Shown here: piece by piece, positions 26,733 to 35,800 of the stretch
Layout: each line of letters begins with the position of its first letter
How positions within the stretch are numbered: position 1 is the stretch's first letter
Assembly: GCF_021654795.1 (NCBI RefSeq)
Contig: NZ_AP025344.1
Span: forward strand, 434,001 to 498,000
Source of the DNA: Paenibacillus dendritiformis
GTDB lineage: Bacteria > Bacillota > Bacilli > Paenibacillales > Paenibacillaceae
DNA length: 64,000 nt
Direction: 5' to 3'
Made by a program: the position numbers and the translations under genes
The notes under the pieces: generated by a model
Seen by the model: only the letters and a program-made list of their open reading frames with translations
Told to the model about the DNA's origin: nothing
Databases searched by the model: none

Positions 26733-28262
26733 ATGATTTACAAGCAACCACGCAAGCTGGCTTCCGCGTTGAAAACATCGATGCTCATTCTGCTCGCCTG
26801 CTCGCTGCTGTTGACGGCATGCGGCGGCGGAGGCAAGAGCGCTTCGTCCGAAGGAGACGGTCCGACGAAGATCTCGATTCAGACGCTGAACTATGCGACA
26901 GACATGGTCAACAGCAGCAGCCCGATCTGGAAAGAGCTCGAGAAGCGCACCAATACGGAACTGGACATCACTTGGCTGACGCCGACGACGATCGAGGACA
27001 AGGTCAATGTCATGCTCGCCTCCGGAGATATGCCGGATGTCGTCTTCGTCGAGACGCTCAACAACGCTCAGCTGCAAAAAATGATCAAGCAGGGGGTCTT
27101 CTGGGATTTGACGCCATTCATCAAGGATTATCCGAACCTGACGGACGGGGTCAAGGCGTCGATGTGGGACGAGACGAAGGTGGATGGCAAAAATTACGTC
27201 ATTCCGCGCTATTATCCCAGCTTCGGAGGCGGCGCCTTCGCGATGCTCCGCAAAGACTGGCTCGATGCGCTGAACCTGGAGGCGCCGACGTCGCTCGACT
27301 CCCTGTTCGATGTGCTGAAGGCGTTCAAAGAGAAGGATCCGAACGGCAACGGGCAGGCGGATGAGATTCCGTATGCGGCCTCCCCGAGCTCGATGGGCTT
27401 CGTTTACAATATTTTCAACGAGACGCAGGGCAATTGGAAGCTGAAGGACGGCAAGCTCGTGCCGATAATTACGGAAGACGCCTCGCGCGACGCGCTGCTG
27501 TGGATTAAGGAAGCATATGATGCGGGCTTGTTCCCGAGAGATTTCGCCATCTTGAAATTTTCGCAAATACTGGATTCGTTCCGCAGCGGCAAGGTCGGCG
27601 GCACCGGCCTGTCCATGAACCATGTCTGGGTAACCGGCAAGATGCTGCGCGACATCGACCCGAAGGCGGATCTCTACCCGCTGCCCTATTTGGAAAATCC
27701 GAACGGCTATAAATATACGCCATCCGGGGCCTCGTACTACGGCGTATATCTGATTCCGAAGAAGGTGCCGGAAGACAAAATGAAGAAAATCCTCGAGCTG
27801 TTCGATTACGGAAATAGTCCGGAAGGGAATATTTTGACCTATTACGGCCTCAAGGACATCCATTATAAGGAAGAGAACGGGAAAATCGTGCCTACGGAGC
27901 AGGCGAAAAAGGATTTGACGGGAGACGGCAACATGTCGAGCCTCTTCCATCTGATCAGCGACGATATGGCGATCGGGGCCGTCGGCATGCCGGACGATCT
28001 GTACGAGCGCAACGTCGAGATCGTGAACGAGCGGAAGAAACATGTCGTGCCGGAACCGGAGCGCGGCCTCTACTCGGATGCGTATAATCGCTATTTTCCG
28101 GAGATCAAGAAAAAAGTTGACGATATGCGTACAAAAGTAATTATTGGCAAAGAGACGATTGAGGAGTATGATAAATTTATCGAAACAATCAAAAAAGATA
28201 AAGATTTGCTCAAAGTTATTGACGAAATGAATCAGGCTTACCAAGCCGCCCAAGCAAAATAA
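26733..28262 (+). CDS. extracellular sugar-binding lipoprotein of ABC importer
   Basis: A 509-residue substrate-binding protein. A lipoprotein signal (residues 1-30) ends at the lipobox LTAC followed by GGGG, so Cys would be lipid-anchored on the outer face of the membrane. The mature part is of the LplA/YtcQ size class, with typical ASGDMPDVVFVETL and a calcium-site-like KDPNGNGQADEIPY. The start has AAAAAAGGAGGG upstream. Third gene of the operon. Confidence 0.9.
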   Translation: MIYKQPRKLASALKTSMLILLACSLLLTACGGGGKSASSEGDGPTKISIQTLNYATDMVNSSSPIWKELEKRTNTELDITWLTPTTIEDKVNVMLASGDMPDVVFVETLNNAQLQKMIKQGVFWDLTPFIKDYPNLTDGVKASMWDETKVDGKNYVIPRYYPSFGGGAFAMLRKDWLDALNLEAPTSLDSLFDVLKAFKEKDPNGNGQADEIPYAASPSSMGFVYNIFNETQGNWKLKDGKLVPIITEDASRDALLWIKEAYDAGLFPRDFAILKFSQILDSFRSGKVGGTGLSMNHVWVTGKMLRDIDPKADLYPLPYLENPNGYKYTPSGASYYGVYLIPKKVPEDKMKKILELFDYGNSPEGNILTYYGLKDIHYKEENGKIVPTEQAKKDLTGDGNMSSLFHLISDDMAIGAVGMPDDLYERNVEIVNERKKHVVPEPERGLYSDAYNRYFPEIKKKVDDMRTKVIIGKETIEEYDKFIETIKKDKDLLKVIDEMNQAYQAAQAK

Positions 28263-28331
28263 GCAGAGTATGCCGGAGGAACGCCGCTTTGTGCTGGCGT
28301 TTCTCTGCGTCGTCCAAAGGAGAGATGTCAT

Positions 28332-29621
28332 ATGAATCCGATTACAGCCATTGTCATTGGAGCAGGCGACCGGGGCGCGCGCGCTTATTCGCCGTATGCC
28401 CTGGATAACCCGCACGAGCTGCAGCTTGTCGGCGTTGCCGATCCGAATGCCGATCGGCGGCAAGCCTTCGCCGAGCAGTTCGGCCTCAGCGAAGCGCAGC
28501 AGTTCGAGACATGGGAAGCGATCCTGGAAGGGGGCCGGCGTGCCGATGTGGCCATCATCTGCACGATGGACCGCATGCATTATGAACCGACGCTGCGGGC
28601 GCTGGAGCTAGGCTATCATGTGCTGCTTGAGAAGCCGATGTCGCCGGAGCCGCGGGAATGCGTCGAGATGGAACTGGCGGCGAAGAAGCATAACCGGCTG
28701 CTGACGATATGCCATGTGCTGCGCTACACGTCGTTCTGGTCGGCGATGAAGCGGGAGATCGATCGCGGGGCGATCGGCGATATCGTATCCATTCAATTGA
28801 ACGAGAATGTGGGCAATATGCATATGTCGCACAGCTTCGTGCGGGGCAATTGGCGCAACAGCGGCGAATCGAGCCCGATGATTTTGCAGAAATCATGCCA
28901 CGACATGGATATTTTGGCGTATCTCATGAATGAGCCCTGCATGCGGGTCAGCTCTTTCGGCTCGCTGATGCATTTTCATGAAGGGAATAAGCCGGAAGGG
29001 GCGCCGGCCCGCTGCATCGAGGGCTGTCCGGCGGAGCAGACCTGCCAGTACCATGCGCCGCGTTATTATCTTGGCGAGGGCATTGACTGGGCGCGCAAGA
29101 TTACGGACGACTACACGAAGGAAGGCATCCTCAAGGCGCTCTGGGAAGGCCCGTACGGGCGCTGCGTCTATCAGACGGACAATAACGTCGTCGACCACCA
29201 GGTCGTCAATCTTGAATTCGCGAGCGGAGCGACCGCGATGTTCAGCATGTGCGGCTTCACGCACGACAACACGCGCATCGTGCAGGTGATGGGCACGAAG
29301 GGCGACATCCGCGGCAATATGGAGGAGGACTCGTTCACGATCACCGACTTCGTGACGAAGGAGAAGCGCGTCGTGCAGCTCGCTCCGTCCATCACGGGCC
29401 ACGGCGGCGGCGATTCGGGCATCGTGCGCTCGTTCCTGAAGGAAGTGCGCGGCTTCGGCTCCAGCTCCGGCGCGGAGAGCCTGTCCTCCGCCTCGGTATC
29501 CGTGCGCAGCCATCTGATGGCCTTCGCGGCCGAGCAGTCCCGCCTCCAGGGCGGCCGGGTCATCGACCTTCAAGCGATGTACGACGAGCTGGCGGGCGCG
29601 GTCCCGGCCGGGAAGGCGTAA
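28332..29621 (+). CDS. Gfo/Idh/MocA-family oxidoreductase
   Basis: A 429-residue NAD(P)-dependent sugar or polyol dehydrogenase. The N-terminal Rossmann fold (AIVIGAGDRGARAY) and the EKPMS motif (about residue 100) are clear. A cysteine-rich insert (CIEGCPAEQTCQY, about 230) is typical of a Paenibacillus subgroup. AAAGGAG precedes the ATG. It follows the sugar importer by 69 bases, which suggests a role in oxidising the imported sugar. Confidence 0.9.
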   Translation: MNPITAIVIGAGDRGARAYSPYALDNPHELQLVGVADPNADRRQAFAEQFGLSEAQQFETWEAILEGGRRADVAIICTMDRMHYEPTLRALELGYHVLLEKPMSPEPRECVEMELAAKKHNRLLTICHVLRYTSFWSAMKREIDRGAIGDIVSIQLNENVGNMHMSHSFVRGNWRNSGESSPMILQKSCHDMDILAYLMNEPCMRVSSFGSLMHFHEGNKPEGAPARCIEGCPAEQTCQYHAPRYYLGEGIDWARKITDDYTKEGILKALWEGPYGRCVYQTDNNVVDHQVVNLEFASGATAMFSMCGFTHDNTRIVQVMGTKGDIRGNMEEDSFTITDFVTKEKRVVQLAPSITGHGGGDSGIVRSFLKEVRGFGSSSGAESLSSASVSVRSHLMAFAAEQSRLQGGRVIDLQAMYDELAGAVPAGKA

Positions 29622-29821
29622 GGCCGCGCAAGCGGGCAGGCGGATGCACGCCCCGAGCGCGGGGACCTGGCAGGCGCGGTCCCGGCAGGAATCGTGCAGG
29701 GCGGCCGCCGGCAGATGCGAGCGCTGCATGGACGGGCTTGCGGGCGCTATGCTGGCCGCCGCGCAAGCGAGCGTGAATTAGAATTAGTACAGCGAGAGCG
29801 AGACGAACGCTTGTGAATAGG

Positions 29822-29861
29822 CGATCACCCTTTGGAGATGGTACGGGGGTGATCGTTTTTT
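29822..29861 (+). terminator. intrinsic terminator of the sugar operon
   Basis: CGATCACCC pairs perfectly with GGGTGATCG and is followed by TTTTTT. The stretch 29622-29821 before it is GC-rich and holds no recognisable gene. Confidence 0.85.
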
Positions 29862-29892
29862 GTTTTTCCCCGCTTGAGCTACCGACACCGAC

Positions 29893-29960
29893 CGCAATCC
29901 TGCAAAAATACATCATTTTGTGCCGATAGAGGATATATTTGTTTGAATTCCTGCAAATAC
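29893..29960. repeat. ~50-nt repeat fragment left of the IS element
   Basis: CTGCAAAAATACATCATTTT (29897-29916) matches the unit at about 21459 with two differences, and GAATTCCTGCAAATACGG (29945-29962) matches another unit. The copy is cut by the IS element. Confidence 0.55.
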
Positions 29961-30035
29961 GGCTAGGCCCCCTATATCTGGAGTCATGTCCACCAAAAAA
30001 GATGCGTTCTTAGAATTGCTTCCTATTTCGCGTGG

Positions 30036-30824
30036 TTACACGGCCCGATGATATTTTGATCGGTCCTCCAGCGTCATGACCCACTTTGAGTATTCCGATG
30101 GTGACATGCTCTTTAGGCTACCATGCATTCTGCGGTTGTTGTAGAAATCCATGTAACGATCAAGTGCTTCATAGGCCTCTTCAAATGTCATAAATTCCGT
30201 CAGGCTGAACAGATCACGTTCGAGTAAGCTATGAAATGACTCAATGTAGGCATTCATATTCGGACTGCGTGGCGGGATGCGTTCATGGACGATCTCCAGA
30301 CTCTCGCACGTATCACCAAACAACTTGCTGACAAACTGAGGCCCGTTGTCGGTGCGGACGGTGGGCAACTCATCGCCGGGATTCAGGCGTTCTTGTAGCG
30401 CCCGGCATAGTGTCTGTACGACGTGCTTGGCCTCACACACGGAACCCCGGTATTGTCCGACGACGACGCGGTCAAATACATCGATGATACTGAGCACGAA
30501 AAAGAAACGCTGGCGCCCAATCACGTACCCATATTTAATATCAATTTGCCATAGCTGGTTCACCCCGGTTACCGTCCGGTTTCTCGGTACTCTTCGAGGA
30601 TGTTTGCTTGTTTTCTTCCGTTGTTTCTGAAGAATTCCTAACTCTTTGCAAATGCGGTACGCCTTTTTCTTGTTTAGAATCAATCCACGTTGTCTGCGGA
30701 GGCACAGCGCCAAATTCTTATACCCATAAATGTGCTCTTCTCCTTCCAGGAGTTCGAGCATCCATTCTTTAATCTGTTCATCTGAAACTTTCCGGCCCGT
30801 ATTCGTAGAGGAAAATCCAGGCAC
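30036..30824 (-). CDS. IS3 transposase OrfB (DDE integrase domain)
   Basis: Catalytic part of the transposase. The DDE residues are in WQIDIKYG, RTDNGPQF and IESFHSLLERD. The coordinates give the frame from its first usable start; the same frame is open upstream through an HTH-like helical segment (RLEIAEPFIKRG...) to about 31017, so the working protein is probably an OrfAB fusion made by frameshifting rather than from this start. Confidence 0.88.
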   Translation of the reverse strand: MPGFSSTNTGRKVSDEQIKEWMLELLEGEEHIYGYKNLALCLRRQRGLILNKKKAYRICKELGILQKQRKKTSKHPRRVPRNRTVTGVNQLWQIDIKYGYVIGRQRFFFVLSIIDVFDRVVVGQYRGSVCEAKHVVQTLCRALQERLNPGDELPTVRTDNGPQFVSKLFGDTCESLEIVHERIPPRSPNMNAYIESFHSLLERDLFSLTEFMTFEEAYEALDRYMDFYNNRRMHGSLKSMSPSEYSKWVMTLEDRSKYHRAV

Positions 30825-30967
30825 AGGACGCCCTTTTAGAGCGCATGAAGCCTGTTCTTCGGTACTGGATGCCTCTCGTTTCTTCCGGCCATAGTACGTC
30901 GATTCGCGAACTTTCAGGATACGCAGAACTTTAGCTGCTGCATGCCCCCGCTTAATAAACGGTTCTG

Positions 30968-31288
30968 CTATTTCAAGTCTTTCAGATAAGCGGGGTTCTT
31001 CTTTTTTACGACTTCTCGTAGGATCTCGATCTCAAGCTCTTTTTCACCCAGGAGCTTTTTTGCCTGCTCGAACTTTGCCTCTACCTCTTGAAGTCGACGG
31101 AGTTCTTGCAGATGCTCGTCTGCTGCGGGTATCTCCTCTTGGCTAATTTCGTCACGGTGGTCTCTAACCCAAACACGTACCGTCTCCGGATGGACACCGT
31201 ACATTCGGGCAAGTGTTCCCACCTTAATGCCGGCCATTGCTTCCTTTACAATTTGCAGGCGTTTTTCCTTGCTAAAGTGCTTTCCCAT
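30968..31288 (-). CDS. IS3 transposase OrfA
   Basis: A 106-residue DNA-binding protein with a helix-turn-helix (IKVGTLARMYGVHPETVRVWV, residues 21-41) and a leucine-zipper-like helix (about 60-95), as usual for IS3 OrfA. It ends shortly after the slippery heptamer at 31011-31017. Confidence 0.88.
   Translation of the reverse strand: MGKHFSKEKRLQIVKEAMAGIKVGTLARMYGVHPETVRVWVRDHRDEISQEEIPAADEHLQELRRLQEVEAKFEQAKKLLGEKELEIEILREVVKKKNPAYLKDLK
31011..31017 (-). other. programmed -1 frameshift site (A AAA AAG)
   Basis: On the minus strand A AAA AAG falls in the right phase at the end of orfA; slipping back one base enters the OrfB frame (KKEEPRLSERL...). This is the standard way IS3-family elements make OrfAB. 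Confidence 0.75.
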
Positions 31289-31411
31289 ACTAGTTGTCCC
31301 CCTCTGATAACAGCTTATAATATTGGAGCCGGAAGCTCCAGTTTAATTAGGGGGCCTAGGAGAATATGCATCTTTTTGCTCAAGTTATCTCTAATTCAGC
31401 CTATAATAGAT

Positions 31412-31500
31412 GAAATTCCTGTAATTTTGCAGGATTCCCTTTTTTGCATTTTGGCGTCGATCAAAATACTGCATTTATGCATCTTTTGGGAGCTGCGGCA
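31412..31500. repeat. ~50-nt repeat units right of the IS element
   Basis: Bases 31412-31442 are identical to 21513-21543. A second unit (CTGCATTTATGCATCTTTTG) follows about 60 bases later. These are the same family as the array at 21401-21870. Confidence 0.65.
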
Positions 31501-31659
31501 TAGAAAAAGTGTGTTCCCTTCTGCGAGGAGCGGCCCGCAACGGGAGCGAATACAACATATTATCGAAGCGGTCTTCCCGTTCGCCGCGGCTCAATGAATC
31601 GATTGCCGGGGCAGAATCGTATAGGAAGAGTAGATATGATGTTACGGAGGGTGCTTTTG

Positions 31660-32214
31660 ATGATGAGACAGAGTATAGATGTGTTCAAATTAAGCAAGGA
31701 AATATCTTATGCGCTGAGGCATGCGCCATGGGAGTACGAATTAGAATTGGATGAGGAAGGCTGGGTAAGCCTGGATCAGTTGCTGGCGGCGCTTCGCCTC
31801 GACCAACGATGGGAAGCCGTCGCTGAGCAGGATATCCGCAATATGATGCAGGGCGCGGACAAGCAGCGGTTTGAGGTCGCGGACGGGAAAATCAGAGCCT
31901 TATACGGGCATTCCGTGCCCCGCAAAATCGTCAAGCAGGCGGAGACTCCTCCTCCCGTCGTGTATCATGGAACGGCGAGGCGCTTTGCGGCGCAAATCTT
32001 GAAGGAGGGACTGCGGCCGATGGGAAGGCAATATGTTCATTTATCCGCCGACAAAGAGACGGCCATGCTGGTCGGGAGACGAAGAGACGCTGCCCCGGTG
32101 TTGTTGAAGGTGGATGCCGGGATGGCCCGGAACGAAGGGGTTATGTTTTATCCCGGCAATCACACGATATGGCTGGCGGACTTTATTCCGCCCAAGTATA
32201 TCTCCATAGAATGA
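31660..32214 (+). CDS. kptA: RNA 2'-phosphotransferase KptA/Tpt1
   Basis: Removes an internal RNA 2'-phosphate using NAD+, a reaction known from tRNA splicing in eukaryotes. The 184-residue protein has the N-terminal winged-helix (FKLSKEISYALRHAP with Arg20-His21), RFEVADGKIRALYGHS (70-85; the usual NQGHS is YGHS here) and the NAD-binding YHGTARRFAAQILKEGL, then VHLSADKETA. The start at 31660 has GGAGGG upstream and gives the family length; the frame is open earlier, to 31594. The physiological substrate in bacteria is unclear. Confidence 0.88.
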   Translation: MMRQSIDVFKLSKEISYALRHAPWEYELELDEEGWVSLDQLLAALRLDQRWEAVAEQDIRNMMQGADKQRFEVADGKIRALYGHSVPRKIVKQAETPPPVVYHGTARRFAAQILKEGLRPMGRQYVHLSADKETAMLVGRRRDAAPVLLKVDAGMARNEGVMFYPGNHTIWLADFIPPKYISIE

Positions 32215-32284
32215 GGCGAAGGATGGGATGAGCAGGATGCGGATGGGTGAACGTCGTTCTCTCTGGGGAGACGGATTGCGGCAC

Positions 32285-32304
32285 TGTCCACATATAAGTG
32301 GACA
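32285..32304. promoter_or_regulatory. inverted repeat TGTCCAC-N6-GTGGACA
   Basis: Two perfect 7-bp arms around ATATAA in the 590-base gap between kptA and the surface nuclease gene. It may be an operator or a short hairpin. The rest of the gap (32215-32808) shows no gene. Confidence 0.35.
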
Positions 32305-32808
32305 CAAGGCGAATATTGCTAATGAACAGAGATGCGCCTATATATCGTGTATCAATACAATCCATGCCATAGTCCCATCTATCAGGTTTGAACGGTTGGG
32401 AAGCATCTTTCTTTTCCGCAGAAAATTGTCCACTGTGTGAAAGACAATTCTTTGTATTTTCGGCACAAAAAGAGGACGTGCGGCGGGGCTGCAGCAACGT
32501 TGACGAGATAAGCTGCTGAATACGGAATCAGCGAGTATGGAGGAGTAAAATGCTGACTTTACAGGCGGTAAGGGGAGAGCGGCAATAAGCGAGAGAAAAT
32601 AAGAATAGCACCGCATTGCTCGCCTTGATGGACGCCATGTCTTTTCAAGGTTTTTTTGCGGGAAGCCTATATAGAAAGGGGGGGTAAGGCGGTTGCGGCA
32701 TGAATGGGCCGATCTGATTCATATATTCTTTACAGTCCTCTAACACCAAGGTTATACAGACAAGCTACGATTTGTAATGATAACCCATATTGGGAAGGGA
32801 GCGACAAA

Positions 32809-35800
32809 ATGATAAATCGGATGTGGACCAAGTCAATCCGTGTCATTGTGGCGGCCGTATTGCTGTTGTCTTCAATCGTCCCTGCGGGCTGGACCGCGGG
32901 TTCGGCCGCTGCGGCGGAGGCGGTGCTCACCGTCGCCGATGCGATCGCGAAGAATAATGACGGCAAGTCCTACACGGTGGAAGGGTATGTTGTCGGCTTT
33001 GCTATCAGCAGCACCGCATTTACGAGGGACAGCGGGAAATTCAACTCCGATACGAATCTGGTCATCGCAGACCGCGCCGAGGAGACGGCAGAGGACAGGA
33101 CGCTGTACGTCCAGATCGCGTCTTCGTTCAGACAAGAGTTCGGATTGCAATCGAATCCGGGACTGATCGGCTCCCGGATTCGGGTCGCCGGAACGCTGGA
33201 AGAGTATTTCAAGCCTCATCGCGGCGTCAAATCAACCACCTCCATGGAGAAGGTCAGCGTCACCCCTCCGGACCAAGCGGCTTCCGTAACCGCCGCTCCG
33301 CCTTCCGGAGCGGTGCAAGCGGGGACGCGGGTGAGTCTCTCGTCGCCCACGGTGACTGCCTCGGTCTACTACAATCTGAACGGCAGCTCGGACAAGTCCG
33401 AGTTCATTCCGTATACGGAGCCGATCGAGATTGCGGGACCGACTATCATCAGGGCCTATGCGAAGCAGGATGAGCTGAAGGACAGCGATATATCCGAATT
33501 CGCCTATTCGGTTGTAACGGCCTCCAGCATTGGAGCGGCCAGAGGGCTGAATGCAGGCGAATCCGCATTGGTGCAAGGCATCGTGACCTATAGGGAAGAC
33601 ACGGGCAGCGGCTTCTCCAATCTGTATATTCAGGACGATACGGCGGGCATTGTCGTCCGCGGCCAAAATATAACGGCACAGCAAGGGGATAAGATCGAGG
33701 TGCAGGGCAAGCTGGAGCTGTACAACGGTCTGCTGCAATTGAACAAGGAGCCGGGCGGCAGCCTCCGGATCGTGGAGCCGGGCCTGCCTCTGCCGGCGGC
33801 GAAGCCGATCGCTTCGGCTGATTTTGCCCAGGATGCCGGGAAGAAATACGAAGGCCAGTTGGTGGAGGTCGCCGGGGCAACGATAGACCGCAGCAGCGGA
33901 TCTACCTACTATGCCGCTGACAAGCTTGGCGCAGGCATTGTCATTTACGCCAAAAATGTTCCCGCAGCGTTCGCGGTCAACCGCACCTACGAGAGGATTG
34001 CCGGCGTCTTGTCCTATCATAGCTCGTACGGGCACCAGCTGATTCCGCGAGCGTACGCGGATGTGGTGGAGACCGAGCTGTCCGTAACGGCAAGCATCCC
34101 ATCCGGGAATGTCCCCAAGGGAAGCGAGATTGCGCTCGGCACGCCGGCTTCCGGCGGTATCATCTATTATACGCTGGACGGCACGGAGCCGACGCAGGCG
34201 AGCTATCGCTACGCAGCGCCGATCGCGATCCAGGAGGATACGACGATTAAGGCCATTGTCGTGAAGGACGGCACGGCCAGCGGGGTGTATGCGTTCACGT
34301 ACAAGGTGCTGAAGGATACCGGCCATCTCCTGATCCACGATATTCAAGGGGAAGGCCATCGCTCTCCCTACACGGATCAAGCCGTGACCGGCGTGGAGGG
34401 CATCGTGACATTCAAGCGGGATAAGAGCAATTTCTATATCCAGGAGAGCGCTCCGGACCGGTACAGCAAGGATGGCCGCGCATCGGACGCCATTCTCGTC
34501 TATCACAAGGACAGCCCGGTGAAGGTCGGGGATAAAGTGAAGGTATCCGGCATCGTCAAGGAATATAAGGAAAAGACGTATTCCAGCAACCCGGTCGATC
34601 TGACGACGACGGAAATCGCGGCGACGAGCGTGGATATAATTTCGCATGATCAGGATCTGCCTCCTCCCGTGGTGCTGGGGAAGGATCGGATGATTCCGCC
34701 GGCGATCATTACGGACGGTTATCAATTGACGGATGCGTATTACGATCCGGAGCGCAACGCGCTCGATCTGTACGAGAGTCTGGAAGGGATGCGCGTCATG
34801 ATCGAGAACCCGGATATTATCGGTCCTTATAAATATGAGATTCCGGTCAGCGTGCGGCAGGAAGGCAGCCGTCCCGTCGTATCTCCGGCGGGCGGCCTCG
34901 TCCTGACCGAGGACAGCCTCAATCCGCAGCGCGTGCTGGTATCCCTTGATTATCTGACTCCGAAGCCGAATCCGGCCGTCAAGACGGGCGATCGCTTTGC
35001 CGAACCGCTTACCGGCGTCATCGCTTACTCCTTCAGCAATTATAAGCTGCTGCCGGAACGGCTGCCGGAGACGGAGAGCGGCAAGGGGGAGCCTGCCGTG
35101 ACGAACATCGCGGCGGACAGCGGGAAGCTGACCATTGCTTCCTTCAATGTCGAAAATTATTGGAACGATCCGAGTGCGAAGGGGAAGGAGAAAACCCGCA
35201 AAATCGGAGAAATCATTGTACGCAACCTGAAATCCCCGGATATTATCGGCTTGATGGAAGTGCAGGACAATAACGGGGGCACGGATAATGGCGTCGTCGA
35301 TGCAAGCCGCAACTATGAAGCGATTACCGGTGCGATTCAAGCGGCCGGCGGGCCGGTCTATCACTATACGGATATCGCTCCGGAGGACAAAAGGGATGGA
35401 GGCGCACCGGGAGGCAATATTCGCGTCGGGTTCCTGTACAATCCGGAGCGGGTCTCGCTCGCCGGGAGCCAGCAGAACGCGAAGGGCGACGCGAAGACCG
35501 CCGTTCGTTACGGTCCGGACGGATTGTCATTCAATCCGGGACGGATTGAGCCGGCGAACGAAGCGTTCAACAGCTCGCGGAAGCCGTTGGCCGCCGAGTT
35601 CCTGTTCCGGGGCGAGCGGGTGCTGGTCATCGCCAACCACTTCAACTCGAAGGGCGGAGATCATGCTCCGTATGGAGGAATTCAGCCGCCGCAGCGCCAG
35701 AGCGAAGTGCAGCGGGCGAAGCAAGCGGCGATCGTGCACGGCTTCGTGGGTGAAGCGCTGACCCAGAATCCGCGGACGAACGTCGTGCTGATTGGGGATT

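Larger units (their letters stand above)
29964..31358 (-). mobile_element. IS3-family insertion sequence, 1,395 bp
   Basis: Bounded by inverted repeats TAGGCCCCCTA (29964-29974) and TAGGGGGCCTA (31348-31358), with partly matching CTGGAG further in on both sides. It holds two overlapping transposase frames read from the minus strand with a frameshift signal. No clear target-site duplication is visible. It sits inside the intergenic repeat region. Confidence 0.85.

Noticed and set aside
32704..32808. 35-codon extension of the surface nuclease gene
   Set aside because: It would bury the signal peptide; ATG 32809 has AAGGGAG and starts directly with a signal sequence.
33232..35364. 710-codon open frame on the minus strand
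   Set aside because: Lies fully antisense to the surface nuclease gene, composition typical of a shadow frame in GC-rich coding DNA, no ribosome site.
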